This document shows, piece by piece, positions 31,561 to 39,906 of a stretch of 64,000 bases of DNA. The DNA is from an uncultured Eubacteriales bacterium (lineage in GTDB: Bacteria > Bacillota > Clostridia > Christensenellales > Borkfalkiaceae). The DNA lies in assembly GCA_900542935.1 (NCBI GenBank), contig UQPN01000002.1:1-64000 (forward strand), in the 5' to 3' direction. A program made the position numbers and the translations under genes. Under the pieces are notes generated by a model. It saw nothing but the letters and a program-made list of their open reading frames with translations. It ran no database searches and was not told the DNA's origin. Numbering within the stretch: the first letter of the stretch is position 1; each line of letters starts with the position of its first letter.

Positions 31561-34392
31561 ATGGCAACAAAAAAATACGAAAACGCGGAAAAGGTAACGG
31601 AGCTGCTGGGAGCGGGCGGCTTGAAATCGGCTTCCGAGCGGTTACTTTCTTCGGAAAAGCAGCTTTCCGACATTCTGAAAAAGCTGTCGATTCTCGAAGA
31701 AGAGCGCGATCGCGCCGACGCGGAAGAAAAGAGAATCGCGGAGGAACAGCGTTACGCGGAAGAGCAGGAACGCGCCGCAAAAGCGGCGGAAGAACAGGCG
31801 GCTGCGGAAAACGCGCGCGCGGAAGCCGAACGCGAGGCGGCGGAAGCTGCCGCGGCGAAGGCGCAAAAAGAGGCGGAAGAAGCGGAGAAAGCCGAAAGCA
31901 AACAGACGGAAACGCCTGCGCAGGCAAAGGAACCCGTGGCGGAAGAAGCGCCTGCCGTGGAGGAGAAACCTGCGGAAAAAGGATCCGAAGCGGAAATAAC
32001 GGCGGAAGAAAAAAAGACGGATATCGCGAAAGAGGTACCGTCGGTTGCCGTAAACGAAGAAAAAACGCCCGATACGGCGGAAAAAGCACCGTCTGCGGAA
32101 AAAGCGGAGGTAAAAGAACCCGCCGCCGAATCGAAAGCGGAAGAGCCTAAAAAGCCCTCCACGCCTTCGTATATCGTGCGCAGAGCATCCGACGCGCCCG
32201 CAGCTTCCGCACCCGTAACCCGCCCCGCGGGGGCGAAAAGACCGCCGATGCGTTTCGTGAACGGTCAGGCGGTGGGCGTATACGTAGCGAAGCCCGGTAC
32301 GGAAAACAACGATAAGTCGTCTTATCGTCCCGGCGGCGCGGCAGGTACGTTCCGCCAGAGAGGCGATAAGCCGTTCCCGCCGAAATCGGGTACGGGCGCC
32401 GCGCCTTTCAAACCGAGAACCGGAGCAGTTGCCGCTCCCGTTCTCCCGAAAGAGAATACAAAAACCCCTTCCAAGAAAAAATTCGAAAAGACGTACGTTG
32501 AAAAACGCCCCGTATCCCGCTACACCCTTCAAAAGCAGCAGGGCATGACGGTGGAAGATTTCGACGAAGATAAGACGGGTTACAGAAAGGTCCGTTTGCC
32601 GAAAAAGGCGAAAAAAGCGGATATTCCTACGATTAAAATCGAACATGCCGTAGTTACCACGCAGGAAATTCCTTTGAAAGTGCTTTCCGAAAAACTGGGA
32701 ATTTCCGCGGTGGAAATTACCAAGCGCCTTTTCAAAGAAGGCATTATGAAGAGCATCAACGATTCGATCGATTACGATAACGCGGCGCTTATCGCGCTCG
32801 ATATGGGCATCGACCTTGAATATAAGCCGGAAAAAACGGCGGAAGAGGTACTTCTCGATACGGTGAAAGACGAGGACGAAACCAAGCTTGTAACGCGTGC
32901 GCCCGTGGTTACGGTAATGGGGCACGTAGACCACGGCAAAACTTCGCTGCTGGATAAAATCCGTTCCACTTCCGTTACGGAAGGCGAAGCGGGCGGCATT
33001 ACGCAGAGCATCGGCGCCTATACGGTTACGGCGAAAGGCAAACAGATTACGTTTATCGATACGCCGGGACACGCGGCATTTACTTCGATGCGTGCGCGCG
33101 GCGCGAAAGTTACCGATATCGTCGTTCTGGTGGTGGCTGCCGACGACGGCATCATGCCGCAGACGGTGGAAGCCATCAACCACGCGAAAGCCGCAAACGT
33201 GCCGATTATCGTAGCGATGAACAAGATGGATAAGCCGGACGTGAACCCCGATAAGGTGAAACAGGGGCTTGTGGAAAACAATCTCGTTCCCGAAGAGTGG
33301 GGCGGCGACGTAATGATCGTTCCCGTTTCCGCGAAAACGGGTATGGGCATCGACAACCTGCTTGACGCCATCAATCTTGTGGCGGAAATGCAGGAACTGA
33401 AAGCCAACCCGGACAGAGAGGCAAAAGGTACGATTATCGAAGCTCGTCTGGATAAAGGGAAAGGACCTGTGGCAAGCATCATCGTGCAGAACGGTACGCT
33501 GCGTACGGGCGACAATATCCTTTCCGGCACCACGATGGGCAGAGTGCGCGCGATGTTTGACGACAAGGGCAAACCCGTGAAATCGGCAGGTCCTTCGATG
33601 GCGGTATCCGTGCTCGGTTTAGAGGACGTGCCGAACGCGGGCGACAGCATTGTGGCGGTGGATCAGAGCTTGATGAAGCAGGTACAGGAAGAACGCAAGA
33701 ACAAAGAGCGCGAAAGCATGATCAAGGAACAGGGGCACGTAACGCTCGACGACGTGTTCGCGCAGGTGGAAGAGGGCAAGATGAAGAATCTGAACCTCAT
33801 TATCAAAGCGGACGTGCAGGGCAGCGTGGAAGCGGTGAAACAGTCGCTTGAAAAGATGTCCAACGAAGAAGTGCGCGTGAAAGTGATTCATGCGCAGGCG
33901 GGCGCGATTAACGAAAGCGACGTGATGCTGGCGGAAAGCGCGAACGCGATTATCATCGGCTTCAACGTGCGTCCGGACGCGAAAGCGAAAAAGCTTGCGG
34001 AAACTTCGAAAGTGGACGTAAGAATGTACCGTATTATTTACGAGCTGCTGGACGATATCGAAAAGGCGCTGAAAGGTATGCTTACGCCGAAAACGCAGGA
34101 CGTTCTTACGGGCAAATGCGAAGTTCGTCAGACGTTCCAGATTACGGGCGTCGGTACGGTTGCGGGCTGCTATGTAACGGAAGGCAAGATTGTGCGCGGC
34201 GGTAAGCTTCGTATCTATCGCGACGACATTATGATTTGCGAGGGCGGCGTAAAACAGCTCAAGCGCTTCAAAGACGACGTGAAAGAAGTGAATTACGGCT
34301 ACGAATGCGGCTGCGCGATCAACGGCTTCAACGAAATCCGCGTGGGCGATATTATCGAATGTTACGTAACGGAGGAAATTAAAGCGGAATGA
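31561..34392 (+). CDS. infB: Translation initiation factor IF-2
   Basis: IF-2 (943 residues) is the GTPase that brings initiator tRNA to the ribosome and drives subunit joining. The first 370 residues are a long Ala/Glu/Lys/Pro-rich, low-complexity extension. An IF2_N helical domain (IPLKVLSEKLGISAVEITKRLFKEG) follows, then the G domain with GHVDHGKTS (about 455), DTPGHAAFTSMRARGA, NKMDKPD and SAKTGMG, and the C-terminal domains for 50S and formyl-Met-tRNA binding. GGAAGGAG precedes the start. The stop overlaps rbfA (ATGA). The low-complexity region produces long false ORFs on the other strand. Confidence 0.97.
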   Translation: MATKKYENAEKVTELLGAGGLKSASERLLSSEKQLSDILKKLSILEEERDRADAEEKRIAEEQRYAEEQERAAKAAEEQAAAENARAEAEREAAEAAAAKAQKEAEEAEKAESKQTETPAQAKEPVAEEAPAVEEKPAEKGSEAEITAEEKKTDIAKEVPSVAVNEEKTPDTAEKAPSAEKAEVKEPAAESKAEEPKKPSTPSYIVRRASDAPAASAPVTRPAGAKRPPMRFVNGQAVGVYVAKPGTENNDKSSYRPGGAAGTFRQRGDKPFPPKSGTGAAPFKPRTGAVAAPVLPKENTKTPSKKKFEKTYVEKRPVSRYTLQKQQGMTVEDFDEDKTGYRKVRLPKKAKKADIPTIKIEHAVVTTQEIPLKVLSEKLGISAVEITKRLFKEGIMKSINDSIDYDNAALIALDMGIDLEYKPEKTAEEVLLDTVKDEDETKLVTRAPVVTVMGHVDHGKTSLLDKIRSTSVTEGEAGGITQSIGAYTVTAKGKQITFIDTPGHAAFTSMRARGAKVTDIVVLVVAADDGIMPQTVEAINHAKAANVPIIVAMNKMDKPDVNPDKVKQGLVENNLVPEEWGGDVMIVPVSAKTGMGIDNLLDAINLVAEMQELKANPDREAKGTIIEARLDKGKGPVASIIVQNGTLRTGDNILSGTTMGRVRAMFDDKGKPVKSAGPSMAVSVLGLEDVPNAGDSIVAVDQSLMKQVQEERKNKERESMIKEQGHVTLDDVFAQVEEGKMKNLNLIIKADVQGSVEAVKQSLEKMSNEEVRVKVIHAQAGAINESDVMLAESANAIIIGFNVRPDAKAKKLAETSKVDVRMYRIIYELLDDIEKALKGMLTPKTQDVLTGKCEVRQTFQITGVGTVAGCYVTEGKIVRGGKLRIYRDDIMICEGGVKQLKRFKDDVKEVNYGYECGCAINGFNEIRVGDIIECYVTEEIKAE

Positions 34393-34790
34393 AGGTTTCG
34401 AGAACTTCGCGACTGAACGGAGAGTATCAGAAAGAAATCAGCGCGATTATTTCGGGTAAACTGAAAAATCGCGATCCGCGCCTCACGGGATTGATTTCCG
34501 TTACGGAGGCGGACGTTGCGCCCGATTTGAAAACGGCAAACGTATACGTGAGTATTTATGCGTCTTCCGAAGAAACGAAAAAGCGCGATTTTGCGATTCT
34601 GCAGGAGAACGCGCCGTTTATACGGCACGAACTTTCTCAGGTGATGCGTATGCGTACCGTGCCCGCGCTTACGTTCCGGCTGGATAAAAGCATGGAATAC
34701 GGTTCGAAAATGGACGAGTTGTTCAGAAAAATTCACGTGGAAGAAAGTGCCGGCGAGGACGGAAAGGACGGCGGAAATACGGAAAAATAA
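34389..34790 (+). CDS. rbfA: Ribosome-binding factor A
   Basis: RbfA (133 residues) helps the last steps of 16S rRNA 5' processing and 30S maturation. The KH-like fold has SRLNGEYQKEISAIISGKLKNRDPRL at the start, DVAPDLKTANVYVSIYAS in the middle, and IRHELSQVMRMRTVPALTFRLDKSMEYG at the RNA-facing end. The length is typical, with a short Gly-rich tail. It overlaps infB by 4 bases (ATGA) and is followed by nrnA after 11 bases. Confidence 0.95.
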   Translation: MKVSRTSRLNGEYQKEISAIISGKLKNRDPRLTGLISVTEADVAPDLKTANVYVSIYASSEETKKRDFAILQENAPFIRHELSQVMRMRTVPALTFRLDKSMEYGSKMDELFRKIHVEESAGEDGKDGGNTEK

Positions 34791-34801
34791 AGACGAAAAA
34801 G

Positions 34802-35797
34802 ATGACGGATATTCTGAAATTTTTTACCGACGACGAGCGAGCGACGCTTGCACGGGCGGCAAAACAAATAAAAGCGGCGAAAAAAATCGCCGTGATAACG
34901 CATATGCGCCCGGACGGCGACGCGGTGGGCAGCGCGCTTTCGCTTACGCTGGCGTTGAAAAATATGGGCAAAAACTGCGTTGTCTGCGACGAATCGGATC
35001 TTCCGTCGAATCTGATGTTTATATCTCAGGCGACGTGGCTGGAAAAAGAACTGCCGGACGACGCGGATTTATACATCGCCGTGGACAGTGCCGACGTAGC
35101 GCGGCTCGGCGCCGAATGCGATGCGTTTCGTTTTGCGGGACAGAGGGCGACAACCTGGAATATCGATCACCATGTATCGAATACGCGCTATGCGAAAGAA
35201 AATTTCGTGCGGGTATGCTCGGCAAACTGCATGAATATGCTCGGGCTTTTGTTATCGCTCGGCGCGAAAATCGATAAAGAAACGGCGAACCTTTTAATGA
35301 TCGGCTTGCTCACCGATTCGGGGGATTTTTCGCACGACGACGTAACGGAAGAAACGTTTGCGGCGGGCGCGTATCTCACGGCGGCGGGAGCGGACGTGGC
35401 AACGCTGCAATACACGCTTTTTAAAAAGCAATCGAAGGCGCGCGCGCTTCTGCACGGCGAAACGATGAGCAGAATGAAATTCGATTTCGACGACCGTTTT
35501 GCATATATCGTGATTACGCGCGCAATGCTGGAAAAATACGGCGCCGATCAGGGCGCGACGGAAGGGTTTGTGGACTTTCCTTTGTCGGTGGACGGCGTGG
35601 AAATCTGCGCTTCTGTTATGGAAGTAAAAAAAGGGCAGTATAAAATTTCTTTGCGTTCGAAATCGTATGCCGACGTAAACCGGCTGGCGGCTACGTTCGG
35701 CGGAGGCGGGCACGTCCGCGCGGCGGGGTGCATGTTAAGCGGGGATTTGTATGAGGTGTTGGATCGGCTATCGTATGCCGTATCGCAATATTTATAA
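34802..35797 (+). CDS. nrnA: DHH/DHHA1 phosphoesterase NrnA (oligoribonuclease / pAp phosphatase)
   Basis: This 331-residue DHH-family enzyme degrades short RNA oligomers and 3'-phosphoadenosine 5'-phosphate in Firmicutes. Motifs: THMRPDGDAVGSAL (about 34-47), AVDSADVARL (about 95), NIDHHVSNTRY (the DHH motif, about 120), GLLTDSGDF (about 163), and the C-terminal DHHA1 substrate motif FGGGGHVRAAGC (about 299). It completes the rimP operon, as nrnA/ytqI-type genes often do in Clostridia. No truB or ribF follows. Confidence 0.92.
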   Translation: MTDILKFFTDDERATLARAAKQIKAAKKIAVITHMRPDGDAVGSALSLTLALKNMGKNCVVCDESDLPSNLMFISQATWLEKELPDDADLYIAVDSADVARLGAECDAFRFAGQRATTWNIDHHVSNTRYAKENFVRVCSANCMNMLGLLLSLGAKIDKETANLLMIGLLTDSGDFSHDDVTEETFAAGAYLTAAGADVATLQYTLFKKQSKARALLHGETMSRMKFDFDDRFAYIVITRAMLEKYGADQGATEGFVDFPLSVDGVEICASVMEVKKGQYKISLRSKSYADVNRLAATFGGGGHVRAAGCMLSGDLYEVLDRLSYAVSQYL

Positions 35798-35884
35798 ATA
35801 CGCAAGGAGCCGAGCCGTAGTCTGCTTGTCAGGTAACTTTTAGCCTTCTTTGAAAACAATAAATATCGAAAATCGAATAAATAG

Positions 35885-35927
35885 TATCGGGAATCATATA
35901 GACATATGATTCCCGATATGTTATAAT
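35885..35927 (+). promoter_or_regulatory. Promoter with a 15-bp palindromic operator over its -35
   Basis: A perfect inverted repeat, TATCGGGAATCATAT (35885-35899), spacer AGAC, and its complement (35904-35918), is centred on the -35 box TAGACA (35899-35904). After 17 bp comes TATAAT (35922-35927). No T-run follows. A dimeric repressor bound here would block RNA polymerase. The regulator is not identified in this window. Confidence 0.8.
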
Positions 35928-35989
35928 AGAAACAGTTTCGGAAATCGCCATTCGGTTATCCGGGCAATAAGCAAACGAGGATGTTTGAT

Positions 35990-37282
35990 ATGAAAAAGAT
36001 TAAAGTAGGTGTGATCGGGTTAGGACAGCGCGGCATGGGGTTGTTGGGGGCGATGATGGCGTGCGAAGAGGCCGATGTCGTGGCGGTGTGCGATAAGTAC
36101 GAAGATCGCCGCGAAGACGGCGCAAAGCGCGTGAAAGAAACGCGCGGCATCGACGTGAAACAATACGAGGACTATCGCGAGCTGATAGATGATAAAGACG
36201 TAGAAGCCGTAGTAATTGCCACTTCGTGGGACGAGCATACGCGCATGGCGGTTTATTCGATGAAAGCGGGAAAATATACCGCCGTAGAAGTTGCCGGCGC
36301 ATACGATATCGAGGACTGCTGGCAGCTTGTGCGCACGTACGAAGATACGAAAACGCCGATTATGATGCTTGAAAATTGTTGTTTCGATAAGTTCGAACTG
36401 CTTTCCACGTCGCTGGTGCGTTCGGGAAAACTCGGGGAAATCGTGTATTGTCATGGCGCGTATGCGCACGAGCTGCGCGGGGAAGTGCTCGGAGGAAACG
36501 TAAACAGACATTATCGCCTGAGAAATTACGAGCTGAGAAATTGCGAAAATTACCCTACGCACGAACTGGGCCCGATTGCTAAAATTTTAAATATCAATCG
36601 CGGGAACAAGATGCTTTCTTTAACTTCCGTGGCTACGAAGAGTCGGGGGCTGACAGAGTGCGCTAAGAGCGACCGTTCGCCCGATCCGTCGTTGAAGGAT
36701 ACCGAATTTAATCAGGGCGATATTGTGGTAACTACGATTACCTGTGCCGGCGGCGAGGTGATTACGCTGCGCCTCGATACGACGCTGCCGCGTTGTTATT
36801 CGCGCGAATTTACCGTGCGCGGTACGAAAGGACTTTGCATGCAGGATGCGAATATGGTGCTTCTGGAATCGGATAAGTTTCTGCATGACGATTTCGAAGC
36901 GGTTAAGACGATTGAAAAGCATATGAACTGTGCGGAAGACTACGCACGGTATTTGCCTGCAATCTGGCGCGATATGACTGAAGAAGAGAAACGCTTGGGG
37001 CACGGCGGCATGGATTATCTTGAATTCAAGGCGTTTTTCCATGCGATTTTAAATAATGAAGAAATGCCGATCGACGTGTATGATATGGCGGCGTGGATGG
37101 CGATTACGCCGCTTTCCGAACAATCTGTCGCGCACGGCGGTATGCCGCAGGCAATCCCCGATTTCACGCGCGGAAAATGGATGTACCGCCCGACTCTGGA
37201 CGTAACGGAATTGCCCGAAGTTTCGGAAGAAGCGGATAGCGGGCTTTGCGTTAAAAATCGACTTGGATATTCAAGAAAATAA
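35990..37282 (+). CDS. GH109-like Gfo/Idh/MocA-fold glycosidase or oxidoreductase
   Basis: This 430-residue protein begins with a Rossmann fold (KVGVIGLGQRGMGLL, residues 4-18). The C-terminal part closely resembles family GH109, NAD-dependent alpha-N-acetylgalactosaminidases: MLENCCFDKFE, YPTHELGPIAKILNINRGN, GHGGMDYL and DVYDMAAWMAITPLSEQSVAHGG, ending PDFTRGKW. GH109 enzymes hydrolyse GalNAc by a transient oxidation at C3. No signal peptide is visible, so it should be cytosolic; some relatives act on other sugars. ATG at 35990 is chosen for its spacing to GAGGA; ATG at 35981 is the alternative. It is monocistronic and tightly controlled by the palindromic operator. Confidence 0.82.
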   Translation: MKKIKVGVIGLGQRGMGLLGAMMACEEADVVAVCDKYEDRREDGAKRVKETRGIDVKQYEDYRELIDDKDVEAVVIATSWDEHTRMAVYSMKAGKYTAVEVAGAYDIEDCWQLVRTYEDTKTPIMMLENCCFDKFELLSTSLVRSGKLGEIVYCHGAYAHELRGEVLGGNVNRHYRLRNYELRNCENYPTHELGPIAKILNINRGNKMLSLTSVATKSRGLTECAKSDRSPDPSLKDTEFNQGDIVVTTITCAGGEVITLRLDTTLPRCYSREFTVRGTKGLCMQDANMVLLESDKFLHDDFEAVKTIEKHMNCAEDYARYLPAIWRDMTEEEKRLGHGGMDYLEFKAFFHAILNNEEMPIDVYDMAAWMAITPLSEQSVAHGGMPQAIPDFTRGKWMYRPTLDVTELPEVSEEADSGLCVKNRLGYSRK

Positions 37283-38000
37283 CAAAAGCAAGCAGATAAT
37301 ACGCAGAAATGAGAGCGAATCTACCTTGATGAAATAGCGACGGACTTTTTCCGCCGCTTTTTCTTTGGGGTAATGCGGGAATGAAAAAAAGCGGGATGTA
37401 TGTCGCGGGAAATGATAAAGCAACGGCGGAATATCGGAAAACACGCTGTAAAAAGCCTTTTTCGGCCAAAAATACAGGGAAGGAGATAGAAAGTATCGCA
37501 TATTTATAAGTACTATGTCCGACATAATAATTATGATACGCATAGTACTTATAAGCTAAAAATGTCAGGCATAATAGCGTAAAACAACGAAAAATGTCTG
37601 TCATAATACCGTATTTGACGGTATTTTGAAGAAAAATATGTAAAAAAATGCGAATCATAATACGGCACGCCGTATTATGATTCGGATAATCTGCTTCTCG
37701 TGGTGGAAAGCGGCTGAAAATATTCGAACTCACGGTATAAGAAGAAGCGGAATTTTCCTCCTGTTATTTATTTTCCGTTTTCAAGGAGCTTTCTTTCGTC
37801 TTTTTCAGATGCTTCGGATTATCTGTAAACGTGTACGTTATTACAATCTCGTCATCATAGAATAGGGCTTGCCGAATAAATGCATTTACTATTTGTTTTC
37901 TCTGTTTTATCGCGCCCTTGTCCTCGTATACGAATTTATAATGTAGTTCAGGTTAAATAGATCGCGATCGTTTTTTATGCCAAAATATTCGTTATCAAAA
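37283..38000. repeat. Gene-free stretch rich in inverted repeats and ATGTC-N-GNCATAATA motifs
   Basis: About 720 bases with no credible gene. It holds a 14-bp perfect inverted repeat (37504-37517 with 37541-37554), a hairpin ATACCGT/ACGGTAT near 37603, and a 16-bp perfect inverted repeat with a 2-base loop (37651-37666 with 37669-37684). The motif ATGTC[C/A/T]G[A/G/T]CATAATA occurs at about 37515, 37563 and 37591. The same motif family lies in the leader of the PadR fusion gene at 57.05-57.21 kb. Short ORFs here have no ribosome site and are not protein-like. Confidence 0.7.
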
Positions 38001-38041
38001 AATAATACGAACTCCGAATTGAATTCGAAGTTCGTATTATT
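38001..38041 (-). terminator. Terminator after tRNA-Ser
   Basis: AATAATACGAACT (38001-38013) pairs with AGTTCGTATTATT (38029-38041), with an A-run at 37997-38002 that reads as T-run on the minus strand. Confidence 0.7.
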
Positions 38042-38048
38042 CACGTTG

Positions 38049-38139
38049 TGGCGCAGAAGACGAGATTTGAACTCGTGCCACCATTACTGATGCTACTCCC
38101 TTAGCAGGGGAGCCCCTTGAGCCTCTTGGGTACTTCTGC
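38049..38139 (-). tRNA. tRNA-Ser (anticodon GCT)
   Basis: The minus strand gives acceptor GCAGAAG/CTTCTGC, a D arm, anticodon stem CTCCC/GGGAG with loop CTGCTAA (anticodon GCT, reading AGC/AGU), a long variable arm typical of Ser, a T arm with TTCAAAT, discriminator G, and an encoded CCA. Confidence 0.93.
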
Positions 38140-38186
38140 AACGTTTCAAAAGAGAAGTTTTCTATCTCTTGTTTCAACGCTATATT

Positions 38187-38215
38187 ACTATACCATATTT
38201 CAATAGAAAAGTCAA
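38187..38215 (-). promoter_or_regulatory. Promoter of tRNA-Ser
   Basis: On the minus strand: TTGACT (38210-38215), 17-bp spacer, TATAGT (38187-38192). Confidence 0.75.
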
Positions 38216-38296
38216 AGCTTTTTACGCGCCCGAACCAAAAATTCCGTGTGAAAAATCGAAAAAATGAAAAATTTTTCTTTCAGTCTGTTGTCCGCC

Positions 38297-38325
38297 TTGA
38301 TTTTTTAACAAAAATGTGATACAAT
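38297..38325 (+). promoter_or_regulatory. Promoter of ppa
   Basis: TTGATT (38297-38302), 17-bp spacer, TACAAT (38320-38325). Confidence 0.7.
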
Positions 38326-38409
38326 ATTGATACTGAAAACGAGCGGGTGCCCGTAAATCGGATAACGACCGAAAAACAGGCAGGCTTACAATAACGAGGT
38401 AAGAAAACT

Positions 38410-38955
38410 ATGAACATCTGGCACGATATCTCCCCGGCGCGGATTACGGCAAAAACTTTTGAAGCTCTGATCGAAATACCCAAAGGCTGTAAGGCGAAAT
38501 ACGAACTTGATAAAGAAACGGGTATTTTGCGCCTCGATCGCGTGCTGTATACTTCCACGGTTTACCCTGCCAACTACGGCTTTATTCCCCGCACGCTTGC
38601 GGAGGACGGCGATCCGCTTGACGTACTGGTGCTTTGCGGCGAAAGCATCTATCCGATGACGCTTGTAACGTGCTATCCCATCGGCGTTATCAAAATGACC
38701 GACGGAGGCGATCTCGACGAAAAAATTATCGCCATTCCGGTAAAAGACCCCACCTACAACACTTATTATGATATTCACGAGTTGCCGGCGCATATTTTCG
38801 ATGAAATGATGCACTTTTTCGAGGTGTATAAATCGCTCGAACACAAACAGACGACGGTGAAAGAGATTTGCCACCGCGACGAAGCCGTGGAAATCATTAA
38901 AAAGTGCGTTGAAATCTATGACAAAACATATAAAAACGGAAAAAAGCGCAAGTAA
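38410..38955 (+). CDS. ppa: Inorganic pyrophosphatase, family I
   Basis: This soluble family I pyrophosphatase (181 residues) hydrolyses pyrophosphate to phosphate and pulls biosynthetic reactions forward. Signature elements are IEIPKGCKAKYELDKETGILRLDRVL, VYPANYGFIPRTLAEDGDPLDVLVL (the metal-binding DGDPLD block at about 66-71) and KDPTYNTYYDIHELP. Many Firmicutes use the unrelated family II enzyme, so a family I enzyme is worth noting. GAGGTAAG precedes the ATG. It converges on the glycyl-radical activase gene. Confidence 0.95.
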   Translation: MNIWHDISPARITAKTFEALIEIPKGCKAKYELDKETGILRLDRVLYTSTVYPANYGFIPRTLAEDGDPLDVLVLCGESIYPMTLVTCYPIGVIKMTDGGDLDEKIIAIPVKDPTYNTYYDIHELPAHIFDEMMHFFEVYKSLEHKQTTVKEICHRDEAVEIIKKCVEIYDKTYKNGKKRK

Positions 38956-38958
38956 AAC

Positions 38959-38997
38959 CGCGTAGGCGACGATTAAACGACTCGTACGCGATTTTTT
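38959..38997 (+). terminator. Terminator of ppa, overlapping the 3' end of the activase gene
   Basis: CGCGTA (38959-38964) with TACGCG (38985-38990), extended by GCGACG/CGACTCG, followed by TTTTTT at 38992-38997. Confidence 0.6.
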
Positions 38998-39878
38998 AAG
39001 GTTTCCTGCAAATATAAGCAGAGAGATTCGGCGCGTTGTTTTGCGATATCCGCATTGTATGCGACGCCCGCTCTGCCGAGGGCGGCTTCTTTGCTTTTTC
39101 CGAAAACGTGATAGGGGATAATCTCGGCGCGCTGAAATTTTTCCCGATAAATCGTAAGAAATTCTTTTAAGGCTTCAAATTCGCCTTCATCGTCGTTCGC
39201 GCCCGGAATCAGCGGCAGTCGAACGACGATTTTTGCGTTTATATCGAACAGCCGTTTTAAATTTTCGAGAATTAAAGCGTTGCCCACGCCCGTAAGTTTT
39301 TGATGCGTTGTTGCGTTGAGGTGTTTTATATCGTATAAAAACGTGCTGCCCGCTTTTGCTGCCCGTGTGAAAAAATCGGGCGAGCCGCAGCCGCAGGTTT
39401 CTATCGCCGTATCGATGCCTTTTTCTTGCGCAAGCCGAATGAGTTCAAGCGAAAATTCCGCTTGCGCCGCCGGTTCTCCGCCCGAGATCGTGATGCCTCC
39501 TTCCGCAATGCCGCCCGAAGAATAGAACGGCTTATCTTTTTCCGCTTCGGCGATGATTTCTTCCGCCGAAACGATTTTGCCGCAGATTTCGTTTGCGCCG
39601 GCGGGGCAGATTTCCGCGCATTTTCCGCATAACGTGCAAAGTTTGCGGTTGACGACGATTCTTCCGTTTTCAAGCCGCCGCGCGGCGCAATCGCGCAGAC
39701 ATTTGCCGCACCCCGTGCATTTATGCGCGTAAAAAAGCAGCTCGGAATCGGCGGATTGCGATTCTGGGTTATGACACCAGGCGCACCGCAGCGGACATCC
39801 TTTTAAAAAAATCGCCGTCCTGATTCCGTTGCCGTCGCTTAAAGAGCAATGCTGAATATCGAATATTTTTCCGTACAT
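38973..39878 (-). CDS. Glycyl-radical enzyme activase with ferredoxin-like insert
   Basis: This 301-residue radical-SAM activase has the motif GCPLRCAWCHNP (about residues 27-38) followed by an insertion with two 4Fe-4S ferredoxin motifs (CTGCGKCLRDC and CTLCGKCAEIC, about 55-95). Such inserts are typical of activases for glycyl-radical dehydratases, decarboxylases and lyases, and absent from PflA. GGITISGGEPAAQ and FLYDIKHLN follow. It is encoded 28 bases downstream of the glycyl radical enzyme on the same strand and should serve it. Confidence 0.92.
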   Translation of the reverse strand: MYGKIFDIQHCSLSDGNGIRTAIFLKGCPLRCAWCHNPESQSADSELLFYAHKCTGCGKCLRDCAARRLENGRIVVNRKLCTLCGKCAEICPAGANEICGKIVSAEEIIAEAEKDKPFYSSGGIAEGGITISGGEPAAQAEFSLELIRLAQEKGIDTAIETCGCGSPDFFTRAAKAGSTFLYDIKHLNATTHQKLTGVGNALILENLKRLFDINAKIVVRLPLIPGANDDEGEFEALKEFLTIYREKFQRAEIIPYHVFGKSKEAALGRAGVAYNADIAKQRAESLCLYLQETLKNRVRVV

Positions 39879-39906
39879 ATCGCCGCTTCTCCGTTGAAAA
39901 ATTCAA

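Noticed and set aside
31642..33183. 513-codon minus-strand ORF opposite infB
   Set aside because: Arg/Phe-rich mirror of the Ala/Glu/Lys-rich IF-2 N-terminus; no ribosome site, no recognisable domain, and the plus-strand gene is certain.
37251..37733. 160-codon minus-strand ORF in the repeat-rich gap
   Set aside because: Tyr/Phe-rich, overlaps the GH109-like gene end and the inverted repeats, and has no ribosome site. Treated as non-coding.
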